A stretch of 64,000 nt of DNA, from assembly GCA_944359365.1 (NCBI GenBank), contig CALVST010000001.1:113356-177355 (forward strand), in the 5' to 3' direction. The translations under genes were made by a program, and so were the position numbers. This document shows positions 1 through 8,474 of the stretch, in pieces; position 1 is the first letter of the stretch, and every line of letters starts with the position of its first letter. Under the pieces are notes generated by a model. The model saw nothing but the letters and a program-made list of their open reading frames with translations, had not been told where the DNA came from and made no database searches. The DNA is from an uncultured Clostridia bacterium (GTDB taxonomy: Bacteria > Bacillota > Clostridia > Christensenellales > Borkfalkiaceae).

Positions 1-2
1 GT

Positions 3-626
3 ACCTGCGCGGTGATGCTCGAATTGGTGCAGGGAGAAGGCGGCGTGAACGCACTCCCCGTTGACGACGTGAAAAAGATCGAAAAGTTCTGTAAAGAAAG
101 GGATATCCTTCTCATCATAGACGAAGTGCAGACGGGCAACGGCAGAACGGGCAGTCTGTACGCCTATATGCAGTACGGAATATCCCCCGACATCGTCACG
201 ACGGCGAAAGGGCTTGCGGGCGGGCTGCCGCTCGGGGCTACGATGTTCTTTGAAAAGACGCAGAACACGCTCACGGCAGGCGACCACGGCTCCACGTTCG
301 GCGGGAATCCCGTATCCTGCGCGGGGGCGATCAGCGTGCTTTCCCGCATAGACGACAAACTTCTTTTGGAAGTGCAGGGCAAAAGCGCCTATATGCGCAC
401 CTATCTCGGGCGCATGCCGAACGTTGCCGGCGTGAGCGGCTTAGGGCTGATGATCGGGCTAGAATTGAAAAATAAAAACGCGCGCGAAGTTGCCGAACGG
501 TGCTTGGAACGCGGGCTTATCGTTTTGACGGCGAAGAGCAGGCTGCGCCTGCTGCCGCCCCTTACCGTCAGTAAGGCAGAAATGGATGCGGGGCTTAAAA
601 TTTTGAACGAGGTGTTGTCCGAATGA
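3..626 (+). CDS. argD: Acetylornithine aminotransferase, C-terminal part (5' end outside window)
   Basis: PLP-dependent class III aminotransferase that makes N-acetylornithine in arginine synthesis. The frame is open from base 3, so the start lies upstream. Visible family signatures are QGEGGVN near the beginning, the cofactor-contacting DEVQTGNGRTG and the Schiff-base lysine in TTAKGLAGGLPLG, followed by the usual small C-terminal domain. The stop overlaps the argF start (ATGA), which indicates translational coupling in an arginine operon whose earlier genes lie to the left. Other class III aminotransferases (for example GABA or succinylornithine enzymes) share these motifs, but adjacency to argF and carAB makes ArgD by far the best call. 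Confidence 0.93.
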   Translation, partial: TCAVMLELVQGEGGVNALPVDDVKKIEKFCKERDILLIIDEVQTGNGRTGSLYAYMQYGISPDIVTTAKGLAGGLPLGATMFFEKTQNTLTAGDHGSTFGGNPVSCAGAISVLSRIDDKLLLEVQGKSAYMRTYLGRMPNVAGVSGLGLMIGLELKNKNAREVAERCLERGLIVLTAKSRLRLLPPLTVSKAEMDAGLKILNEVLSE

Positions 627-1525
627 AACATTTATTAAAACTCGGCGATCTTACGCCGGAAGAGATCTTATCCATACTCAACCTTGCCGACCAGCTCAAA
701 TATGAGCGGAAGAACGGCATCGAGCATCCGTATCTGAAAGGCAAAAAGCTCGGCATGATCTTTGCGAAGTCTTCCACGCGCACGCGCGTCAGCTTCGAAG
801 TCGGCATGATCGAGCTGGGCGGCAGCGCGCTTTTCCTGTCAGAGCGGGATATTCAGCTCGGCAGGGGCGAACCCATCAAAGATACGGTGCGCGTGCTTTC
901 TCGCTATCTCGACGGCATCATGATCCGTACTTTCAAACAGTCTGACGTGGAGGAACTCGCCGAATACGGTTCCATTCCCATCATCAACGGGCTGACCGAC
1001 TACTGCCATCCCTGCCAGGTGCTTGCAGATCTCATGACGATCCGCGAATATAAGGGGAGTTTCAAGGGGCTGAAATTGTGCTTTATCGGCGACGGGAACA
1101 ATATGGCGAACTCTCTCATCGTCGGCGGCATCAAGACGGGAATGGAAGTCGCGATCGCCTGCCCGGACGGATACCGCCCCGATAAAGAGGTGTGCGCATG
1201 GGCGGAAAAGAACGGCAAACTCACCGTTACGGACGACATTGCCGCCGCGGCGAAGGACGCCGACGCGGTTTATACCGACGTGTGGGCGTCTATGGGGCAG
1301 GAAGCGGAAAAAGCGGAGCGGGAAAAGGTCTTCAAAAATTACTGCGTAAGCAAAGAAGTCATGGCGCTCGCCAAGCCCGACGCGCTCGTTTTGCACTGCC
1401 TGCCCGCGCACCGCGGAGAGGAGATTGAGGACGAGGTGTTCGAGGCGCACGCGCAGGAAATTTTCGACGAAGCGGAAAACAGGCTGCACGCACAGAAAGC
1501 GGTGCTCGTGAAGCTGCTCAAATAA
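623..1525 (+). CDS. argF: Ornithine carbamoyltransferase
   Basis: Cytosolic enzyme that joins carbamoyl phosphate to ornithine to give citrulline. The 300-residue length is normal for the family. The carbamoyl-phosphate site STRTR is at residues 51-55, HPCQVLADL lies in the middle, and the HCLP ornithine-site motif is at about 258-261. The ATG overlaps the argD stop. It sits directly before carA and carB, whose product is its co-substrate, so the operon makes carbamoyl phosphate and consumes it in one transcript. The HCLP motif separates it from aspartate carbamoyltransferase. Confidence 0.97.
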   Translation: MKHLLKLGDLTPEEILSILNLADQLKYERKNGIEHPYLKGKKLGMIFAKSSTRTRVSFEVGMIELGGSALFLSERDIQLGRGEPIKDTVRVLSRYLDGIMIRTFKQSDVEELAEYGSIPIINGLTDYCHPCQVLADLMTIREYKGSFKGLKLCFIGDGNNMANSLIVGGIKTGMEVAIACPDGYRPDKEVCAWAEKNGKLTVTDDIAAAAKDADAVYTDVWASMGQEAEKAEREKVFKNYCVSKEVMALAKPDALVLHCLPAHRGEEIEDEVFEAHAQEIFDEAENRLHAQKAVLVKLLK

Positions 1526-1546
1526 ATTTTTACGGACGGGTTGCAT

Positions 1547-2626
1547 ATGAAGGAAGAAAAGGTATACCTGACCTTGCAGAACGGGCAGGTCTTTGAAGGC
1601 AAAAGATTCGGCGCCAAGGGCGACGTGCTCGGCGAACTCGTATTCACTACGGGCATGACGGGCTATATTGAAACGCTTACCGATCCCAGCTATTACGGGC
1701 AGATCGTCATTCAGACGTTCCCGCTCATCGGCAATTACGGCATGATCCTCTCCGACAGGGAGAGCAAAAAGCCGTATCTTTCCGCATATATCGTGCGCGA
1801 ATACTGTAAAGAGCCGTCCAACTTCCGCTGCGAAGACACATTGGAAGAGTATCTGATAAAGAACAATATTCCGGGCGTGTACGGTATAGACACGCGCGAA
1901 CTTACAAAGACCGTGCGCGAAGCGGGCGTGATGAATGCGGTCATTTCTACCCGCCCCGTTGCGGACGTTGCGGCGATCGGCAAATATGTCATACGCGACG
2001 CGGTGAAAAACTGTACCTGTTCCAAGCGCATCGACTATAAGGCGGAAAGGGCAAAGCGCAAGGTCGTACTGTGGGATTTCGGCGCGAAGGAAAACATTGC
2101 GCGCGAACTTGTCAAGCGCGGTTGCAACGTCGTGCGCGTACCTTCATGGTATACGGCGGAGGAGATCCTCGCGCTGAACCCCGACGGGCTCATGCTGACC
2201 AACGGTCCCGGCGATCCCGCGGAAAATACCGAAATCATTAAAAATATAGCCAAACTTGCGGGCAAACTGCCTATATTCGGCATCTGCCTCGGGCATCAGC
2301 TTTTCGCGCTCGCCATGGGCGGAAAGACCAAAAAGATGAAATACGGGCACCGCGGCGCGAATCAGCCCGTCAAAGAGCTGGCAACGGGCACGGTGTATAT
2401 ATCCAGCCAGAACCACGGCTATGAAGTGCTCGCCGATTCCATAAAGAATGTCGGCACGCTGAGTTTCGTCAACGCGAACGACAATACCTGTGAAGGCGTG
2501 GAGTATCCCGAATTGAACGCGTTCACCGTGCAGTTCCACCCCGAAGCGTGCGCGGGGCCGCTCGACGCGCGCGATCTGTTCGACAGATTCATGAAGATGA
2601 TGGACGGAGGAAAGAAGAATGCCTAA
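1547..2626 (+). CDS. carA: Carbamoyl-phosphate synthase small (glutaminase) subunit
   Basis: Class I glutamine amidotransferase subunit that hydrolyses glutamine and passes ammonia to CarB. I start it at ATG 1547, 6 nt after a purine-rich GGACGGG; an in-frame TTG six bases upstream is possible. The N-terminal CPSase small-chain domain (EGKRFGAKG, FTTGMTGY) is followed by the amidotransferase domain with nucleophile Cys247 in FGICLGHQ and the His331/Glu333 pair in FHPEA, so the triad is complete. It overlaps carB by 8 nt. It probably supplies both arginine and pyrimidine synthesis unless a second carAB exists elsewhere in the genome. Confidence 0.97.
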   Translation: MKEEKVYLTLQNGQVFEGKRFGAKGDVLGELVFTTGMTGYIETLTDPSYYGQIVIQTFPLIGNYGMILSDRESKKPYLSAYIVREYCKEPSNFRCEDTLEEYLIKNNIPGVYGIDTRELTKTVREAGVMNAVISTRPVADVAAIGKYVIRDAVKNCTCSKRIDYKAERAKRKVVLWDFGAKENIARELVKRGCNVVRVPSWYTAEEILALNPDGLMLTNGPGDPAENTEIIKNIAKLAGKLPIFGICLGHQLFALAMGGKTKKMKYGHRGANQPVKELATGTVYISSQNHGYEVLADSIKNVGTLSFVNANDNTCEGVEYPELNAFTVQFHPEACAGPLDARDLFDRFMKMMDGGKKNA

Positions 2627-5600
2627 AAGAAGCGATATCAAAAAAGTACTCGTCATCGGCTCGGGCCCGATCGTCATCGGTCAGGCGGCGGAATTCGACT
2701 ATGCTGGCGCGCAGGCGTGCCGCGTGCTCAAAGATGCGGGCGTGAACGTTGTCCTTTGCAACTCTAACCCCGCGACCATCATGACGGACAAAGCGCTTGC
2801 GGACGAAATATATCTCGAACCGCTCACGCTGGAATCCATCAAGCGCATCATCAAAAAGGAAAGACCTGACAGCCTGCTCGCCTCTCTCGGCGGTCAGACG
2901 GGGCTGACCATAGGATGCAAGCTCGCGAAAGAGGGATTCCTCGATAAATGGGGCGTAAAACTCATCGGTACGAACGTAGACGCGATCGACCGTGCCGAGG
3001 ACAGGGAACTGTTCAAAGAGACCATGCAGAAGATCGGTCAGCCCGTCGTGCCTTCCGACATCGCCTATACGGTGGAGGAGTGCGTCGCGGTGGCGAATAA
3101 GATCGGCTATCCCGTCATCATCCGCCCGGCATTCACGCTCGGCGGCGCGGGCGGCGGCGTGGCATACAACGAAGCGGAGCTGCGCACCATATCTCACAAC
3201 GGGCTGATGCTTTCGCCCATCACGCAGGTACTCGTCGAAAAGTATATTTACGGATGGAAAGAGATAGAATTCGAAGTTTTGCGCGACAGCCACGGCAACG
3301 TGATCACCGTCTGCTCGATGGAAAACTTCGATCCCGTCGGCATCCATACGGGCGACTCCATCGTCGTCGCTCCCGCACTGACGCTTGCGGACAAAGAATA
3401 TCAGATGCTCCGCAGCGCATCCCTGAAGATCATCACCGAACTCGGGATAGAGGGCGGCTGCAACTGCCAGTTCGCGCTCAATCCCGATTCCTTCGAATAT
3501 TCCGTCATAGAAGTCAATCCGAGAGTCTCGCGCTCTTCCGCGCTCGCCTCGAAAGCGACCGGCTATCCCATCGCGAAAGTTGCGACCAAGATCGCGCTCG
3601 GCTACACCCTCGACGAAATTAAAAATGACGTCACGGGCAAAACTTTTGCCTGCTTCGAGCCGACGCTCGACTATGTGGTCGTAAAACTTCCGAAATGGCC
3701 GTTCGACAAGTTCCTGTACGCAAAGCGCGAGCTCGGCACGCGCATGAAGGCGACGGGTGAGGTCATGTCTATCGGCACCTCGTTTGAAATGGCGATCATG
3801 AAGGCGGTGCGCGGCGCGGAGATTTCCCTTTCTTCCCTCAATTTGGACAAGTATGAAGGCAAAGATCTTCGGGAAGAATTGAAAAAACTCTCCGACGAGC
3901 GCCTGTTCACGGTTTTTGCCGCCCTGAAAGCGGGTATCTCCGCAGACGAAATATTCGGGATCACCAAGATCGACCGTTGGTTCATCCACAAACTCAACAA
4001 CCTCGTCCAATTCGAAAAGCGCCTTGCTAGCGAAAAGCTCACCCGCGCACTGTACGACGAGGGCAAAAGATACGGCTATCCCGATAAAGAACTTGAAAGG
4101 CTTTCGGGGCAGAAGATCCCGTACCACCGCAAGGCGGTCTATAAGATGGTGGATACCTGCGCCGCAGAGTTTTCCGCCGAAACGCCGTACTTTTATTCCA
4201 CTTACGACGATTACGCGCACGACGAGGCGGCGCCTTTCATCAAGGAGAGCACGAAAAAGCGCATCATCGTCATCGGTTCCGGCCCTATCCGCATCGGGCA
4301 GGGCATAGAGTTCGACTATTCTTCCGTGCACTGCGTGTGGACGCTCAAAGAGCTCGGCTATGAAGTGGTCATCATCAACAACAACCCCGAAACGGTTTCC
4401 ACCGACTTCGACACGGCGGACAGATTGTACTTCGAGCCGCTCACGCCCGAAGACGTGCAGAACGTCATCGACAAAGAAAAGCCTTACGGCGTGGTCATCA
4501 CCTTCGGCGGGCAGACGGCGATAAAACTTTGCAACTATCTCGACAAGCACGGCGTGCGCATTCTCGGCACGTCTGCCGACAGCGTAGACATGGCGGAAGA
4601 CAGGGAACGCTTTGACGAGCTGCTCGAAAGGTTCGGCATCAGCCGCCCGAAGGGGCTCACCGTCATGACGAAAGAAGAGGCGCTTGCGGCGGCGGAAAAG
4701 CTCGGCTATCCCGTCCTGCTGCGCCCGTCCTACGTCATCGGCGGGCAAAACATGACGATCGCGTTTACGGAAGGCGACATCTCCCGTTACATGGACGTCA
4801 TTTTGGCGCAGCATATCGAAAACCCCGTGCTCTGCGACAAGTACCTTATGGGGCAGGAGCTCGAAGTGGACGTCATCAGCGACGGCACGGACGTCCTGAT
4901 CCCCGGCATCATGCAGCACATCGAGCGCGCGGGCGTGCACAGCGGCGACTCCATCGCAGTGTATCCGCCTTATAACCTGAGCGACATCATGCTGGATAAG
5001 ATCATCGAATGTTCCACGCAGCTCGCGCTCTCTCTGAAAACGAAGGGGCTCATCAACATACAGTTCCTCGTGTTCCACAACGAGCTGTATGTGATCGAAG
5101 TGAATCCGCGCGCGTCGCGCACGATACCGTATATCAGCAAGGTGACGGGCGTGCCGATGGTCGAGCTCGCCACGAAGATCATCGTCGGCGCGAAGCTGAA
5201 AAAGCTCGGCTACGGCACGGGGCTGTACAAGAGCTCGCCGTATGTGGCGGTCAAAGTGCCGGTGTTCTCCTTCGAAAAGCTCAACGACGTCAATTCGCAG
5301 CTCGGGCCGGAAATGAAGTCGACGGGCGAAGTGCTCGGCATCGGCAAAACGATAGAGGAAGCGCTCTTCAAGGGGCTCGTTTCCGCAGGTTTCAAACTTT
5401 GCCATCCTACCAAGCAAAAGCAGGCGGGCGTGTACTTTACCGTCAACGATCAGGACAAGTTCGAAATTCTGGGGCTTGCCAAAAAGTTCAGCGATCTCGG
5501 TCTGAACATCTACGCGACGAAGGGCACGGCGGATACCATCCGCACCCTCGGCATCGATGTTACCACGGTGGACAGGCTTTCCGAAAGCGACGAGATATTC

Positions 5601-6665
5601 CGCCTGATGGACGAGGAAAAGATCGATTATATCGTCTACACCGGCAAGACGGATATGGAGTCTATCAACGACTATATCCGCATGTATCACCATGCGATCC
5701 TTCTCGGCATTACGACGCTGACCTCGCTCGATACGGCGAACGCCTTGGCAGACAGCATCGCGAGCCGCTTCAACGAAGACAACACGGAGCTTGTAGACAT
5801 CAATCATCTGCGCCGCGAAAAGACGAAACTTTCGTTTTTGAAAATGCAGAGCTGCGGCAACGATTATATCTTTTTCGATAACATGGACGGCAGGATCACC
5901 TGCCCCGAATCGCTCGCCATCAACTTTGTGGACAGGCATTACGGCATCGGCGGCGACGGGATAACGCTCATCGAAAAATCTGACGTTGCCGACGCAAAGA
6001 TGCGCATATTCAATAAAGACGGCAGCGAAGGCGCAATGGCGGGCAACTCGATACGCTGCGTCGCAAAATATTTGTACGACAACGGTTTCGTAAAAGACAA
6101 GACCGTTCGCATAGAAACGCTGAGCGGCGTGAAAGAGATGGCTCTTTTCACCTTCAACGGCAAAGTCAGTTCGGTCAGCGTGGATATGGGCAAGGCCGTT
6201 TTGAACGGAAAGGAAATCCCGTCCACTTTGGATGGGGATACCGTCGTCGGCAGAGAGATCGAGGTCGGCGGACAAAAATACAGCGTTACGCTCGTCAACG
6301 TCGGCAATCCGCACTGCGTCGTGTTCTGCGACAAAGTGGACGCGGTGGATCTCTCCAATGTCGGACCGATGTTCGAAAACGCGCCGTACTTCCCCGAACG
6401 CATCAATGCCGAGTTCGTGCGCGTCGTCAACGACAGAACGCTGAAAATGCGCGTCTGGGAGCGCGGCAACGGCGAAACGCTCGCATGCGGAACGGGCGCG
6501 GCGGCGTCGGTCGTGGCGGCGGTTTTGAACGGCTATTGCAGAAGGGACGAAGACGTGACCGTCAAACTGCGCGGCGGCGATCTGATCGCGCGCTACAATT
6601 CGGACGGCACGGTCACGCTTACGGGCAACGCCAAGCTCGTTTTTGAAGGAACGATCGAATATTGA
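2619..6665 (+). CDS. carB: Fused carbamoyl-phosphate synthase large subunit and diaminopimelate epimerase-like protein (CarB-DapF)
   Basis: One uninterrupted 1348-residue frame. Residues 1 to about 1068 form a complete CarB: two ATP-grasp halves, each opening with an IGSGP..IGQ..EFDY motif (near 13 and 548), and a C-terminal MGS-like allosteric domain. From about 1071 (LSFLKMQSCGNDY) to 1348 runs a full-length DapF fold of about 278 residues, with RHYGIGGDG, GNPHCVVF and the second catalytic Cys1290 in ACGTGA. There is no linker and no ribosome-binding site before the DapF part, so it looks like a true fusion. The first catalytic Cys of DapF (normally CGN.xRC) is Ala1141 in MAGNSIRC. Carbamoyl-phosphate synthesis is secure; whether the epimerase half is active is open. 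Confidence 0.93.
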   Translation: MPKRSDIKKVLVIGSGPIVIGQAAEFDYAGAQACRVLKDAGVNVVLCNSNPATIMTDKALADEIYLEPLTLESIKRIIKKERPDSLLASLGGQTGLTIGCKLAKEGFLDKWGVKLIGTNVDAIDRAEDRELFKETMQKIGQPVVPSDIAYTVEECVAVANKIGYPVIIRPAFTLGGAGGGVAYNEAELRTISHNGLMLSPITQVLVEKYIYGWKEIEFEVLRDSHGNVITVCSMENFDPVGIHTGDSIVVAPALTLADKEYQMLRSASLKIITELGIEGGCNCQFALNPDSFEYSVIEVNPRVSRSSALASKATGYPIAKVATKIALGYTLDEIKNDVTGKTFACFEPTLDYVVVKLPKWPFDKFLYAKRELGTRMKATGEVMSIGTSFEMAIMKAVRGAEISLSSLNLDKYEGKDLREELKKLSDERLFTVFAALKAGISADEIFGITKIDRWFIHKLNNLVQFEKRLASEKLTRALYDEGKRYGYPDKELERLSGQKIPYHRKAVYKMVDTCAAEFSAETPYFYSTYDDYAHDEAAPFIKESTKKRIIVIGSGPIRIGQGIEFDYSSVHCVWTLKELGYEVVIINNNPETVSTDFDTADRLYFEPLTPEDVQNVIDKEKPYGVVITFGGQTAIKLCNYLDKHGVRILGTSADSVDMAEDRERFDELLERFGISRPKGLTVMTKEEALAAAEKLGYPVLLRPSYVIGGQNMTIAFTEGDISRYMDVILAQHIENPVLCDKYLMGQELEVDVISDGTDVLIPGIMQHIERAGVHSGDSIAVYPPYNLSDIMLDKIIECSTQLALSLKTKGLINIQFLVFHNELYVIEVNPRASRTIPYISKVTGVPMVELATKIIVGAKLKKLGYGTGLYKSSPYVAVKVPVFSFEKLNDVNSQLGPEMKSTGEVLGIGKTIEEALFKGLVSAGFKLCHPTKQKQAGVYFTVNDQDKFEILGLAKKFSDLGLNIYATKGTADTIRTLGIDVTTVDRLSESDEIFRLMDEEKIDYIVYTGKTDMESINDYIRMYHHAILLGITTLTSLDTANALADSIASRFNEDNTELVDINHLRREKTKLSFLKMQSCGNDYIFFDNMDGRITCPESLAINFVDRHYGIGGDGITLIEKSDVADAKMRIFNKDGSEGAMAGNSIRCVAKYLYDNGFVKDKTVRIETLSGVKEMALFTFNGKVSSVSVDMGKAVLNGKEIPSTLDGDTVVGREIEVGGQKYSVTLVNVGNPHCVVFCDKVDAVDLSNVGPMFENAPYFPERINAEFVRVVNDRTLKMRVWERGNGETLACGTGAAASVVAAVLNGYCRRDEDVTVKLRGGDLIARYNSDGTVTLTGNAKLVFEGTIEY

Positions 6666-6677
6666 GCGGGAACAGTT

Positions 6678-7298
6678 ATGCAGGAAATATTTTATGAAGA
6701 GAGCGTAGATACGCACAATCAGGCATCGGCAAAGCGGAGATTCATGGTTTACAGGATATTTTCCATCGTATCCTTTGTTTCTGCGGTTTTTGCCTTCCTT
6801 ACGCTTCTTTACGGCGTGCCTATCAATACGGATGAGGGTTTTACCGCGCCCGTGATCATATCCCTTGTCGTGTGGCTGGTTTTGATGGCCGCTATGATCG
6901 CGCTCGGCATATTTTTCGCACGCAAGAAACACACTTTCTACCTCAGCTACGATTATACTTTCGTATCGGGCGATCTGCGGATTTCCAAAGTTTCCAACAA
7001 CCGCCGCAGGAAGCATTTGTACAACGTTCCTACCGACAGGATCATCCGCATCGGAAGAGTCGGCTCGGAATCTTACGAAAAGCTGAAAAAATCGCCCGAC
7101 GTAAAAGAGGATGTCTGTACGCCGAATACGGAGGCGGACGACGACAAGGAGTTTTTCTATATCCATGCGCAGACGAACGTGGGAAAGAAGATACTCGTTC
7201 TCGAATGCAGGATACAGCTCATTTATACGGTCATCCGCTTTATCAACAGACCGGGCATACTCGAACCTGAGTTCAACAAACAGACGGTATCCAAATGA
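6678..7298 (+). CDS. Uncharacterised protein with two predicted membrane segments
   Basis: A 206-residue protein 12 nt after carB, probably in the same transcript. Residues 1-22 are polar, followed by two hydrophobic stretches (roughly 25-45 and 55-80), then a basic, beta-rich soluble part with RISKVSNNRRRKHLYNVPTDRI and FFYIHAQTNVGKKILVLECR, which resembles a small membrane-attached PH-like or YcxB-like cytoplasmic domain. I do not recognise a family with certainty, although similar two-helix proteins of unknown function are common in Clostridia. Nothing in the neighbourhood links it to arginine or lysine metabolism beyond co-orientation. Confidence 0.75.
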   Translation: MQEIFYEESVDTHNQASAKRRFMVYRIFSIVSFVSAVFAFLTLLYGVPINTDEGFTAPVIISLVVWLVLMAAMIALGIFFARKKHTFYLSYDYTFVSGDLRISKVSNNRRRKHLYNVPTDRIIRIGRVGSESYEKLKKSPDVKEDVCTPNTEADDDKEFFYIHAQTNVGKKILVLECRIQLIYTVIRFINRPGILEPEFNKQTVSK

Positions 7299-7336
7299 CC
7301 GCGCCGTTCGGCGCGGCTGCCGCGTTCGTTTTTTTT
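7299..7336 (+). terminator. Likely intrinsic terminator after the arginine/carbamoyl-phosphate operon
   Basis: A GC-rich 7-bp stem (CCGCGCC, 7299-7305, with GGCGCGG, 7310-7316) overlaps an alternative hairpin (CGCGG/CCGCG, 7312-7324), which is followed by an eight-T run at 7329-7336. The alternative hairpin is closer to the T run and is the more credible terminator. It would separate the upstream operon from the desulfurase-thiI pair. Confidence 0.55.
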
Positions 7337-7352
7337 GCGGCGCTTTTGATAT

Positions 7353-8474
7353 ATGATCTATCTTGACAATGCGGCGACAACGCGCCCCGACCAAGACGCA
7401 GTGCGCGGGGCGCTCAGCCTTTTAAATGAAGAATTTTACAACCCGTCGGCTCTCTATAAAGAGGGCTTTTCGGCGCATAAGCGGCTTGAAGAGGCAAGGA
7501 AAAGTATATTGTCGCACGTTGCCGATGTGCAAAAGTATTCGCTTGTTTTCACATCCTGCGGGAGCGAGGCGGACAATCAGGCGATCTTTTCCTTTGCGCG
7601 CCGCGGCAATTTCGTTACCACCGAAGGGGAGCACGCGGCGGTGTATCAGGCGGCGCAGGAGCTTTCCCGCCGCGGGGTGGAAGTGCGCTTTGCCAGACTC
7701 GACCGTTTCGGCAGGGCAGACGAGGCGGATCTTTTGCGCCTCGTGGACGAAAACACGTCGCTCGTATCCGCGATCCATGTGAACAACGAAACGGGAGCAA
7801 TAAACGACATCGCGTCCCTTGCAAAAAAGGTCAAGGCGAAGAACCCGCGCACGGTCTTTCACAGCGACGGCGTACAGGCGTTCGGAAAACTGCCCTTCCG
7901 CATGACGGACGGCATCGACTTGTATTCCGTCAGCGCGCACAAAATAGGCGGCGTGCGCGGCGCGGGCGCGCTTATTTATGCAAAAAACAGGAAATTGTCC
8001 CCGGTCATATTCGGCGGAGGACAGGAAGGCGGGTACAGGAGCGGCACGGAAAACACGTTTGCCGCCGTTCAGTTCAGCCTTGCCGCCGAAAAAAAATTCA
8101 AAAATATCGAGCCCGATATGCAAAAGGCGCGCAGGTGCAACGCGCTGTTTCGGGAAACGCTGCATAAAAATATCTTTTCGGTCTTATCTGCGGAAGACGC
8201 GTCGCCGTATATCCTTTGCATTTCGGCGAAGGGACTGCGCGGCGAAGTATTGCTGCATATGATAAACGATCGCGGCGTAATTGTAGGCACCGGGTCCGCC
8301 TGTTCTTCGAGAAACAGGTTCAGCCGCGTTATTCTGGCTTGCGGCGCCGACGAAAGGACTGCCGACGGCATACTTCGCATTTCTTTTTCCGCGGAAACGA
8401 CGGAAGGGGAGTGCGCGGAAGCGGCGCGCATCATAAACGAATGCGCCGATACACTTGCGGAGAAAACAAAATGA
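7353..8474 (+). CDS. Cysteine desulfurase (NifS/IscS family)
   Basis: PLP enzyme that takes sulfur from cysteine as an enzyme-bound persulfide. The N-terminus YLDNAATTRPD is diagnostic. The Schiff-base lysine is Lys197 in SAHKIGG, and the persulfide cysteine is Cys317 in GTGSACSSR. Its 373 residues fit a type I desulfurase with a short C-terminus. The stop overlaps the thiI start, reproducing the dedicated desulfurase-thiI pairs of Bacillus (NifZ-ThiI), so its main client is probably tRNA 4-thiouridine synthesis rather than general Fe-S assembly; no iscU or sufU is nearby. Confidence 0.94.
   Translation: MIYLDNAATTRPDQDAVRGALSLLNEEFYNPSALYKEGFSAHKRLEEARKSILSHVADVQKYSLVFTSCGSEADNQAIFSFARRGNFVTTEGEHAAVYQAAQELSRRGVEVRFARLDRFGRADEADLLRLVDENTSLVSAIHVNNETGAINDIASLAKKVKAKNPRTVFHSDGVQAFGKLPFRMTDGIDLYSVSAHKIGGVRGAGALIYAKNRKLSPVIFGGGQEGGYRSGTENTFAAVQFSLAAEKKFKNIEPDMQKARRCNALFRETLHKNIFSVLSAEDASPYILCISAKGLRGEVLLHMINDRGVIVGTGSACSSRNRFSRVILACGADERTADGILRISFSAETTEGECAEAARIINECADTLAEKTK

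Noticed and set aside
2589-7394. A 1601-codon open frame on the minus strand opposite carB-dapF
   Set aside because: Its composition (very rich in Arg, Asp, Val, Ala, no domain pattern) is the reverse-strand shadow of biased codon use; the + strand holds clear CarB and DapF motifs over the same span.
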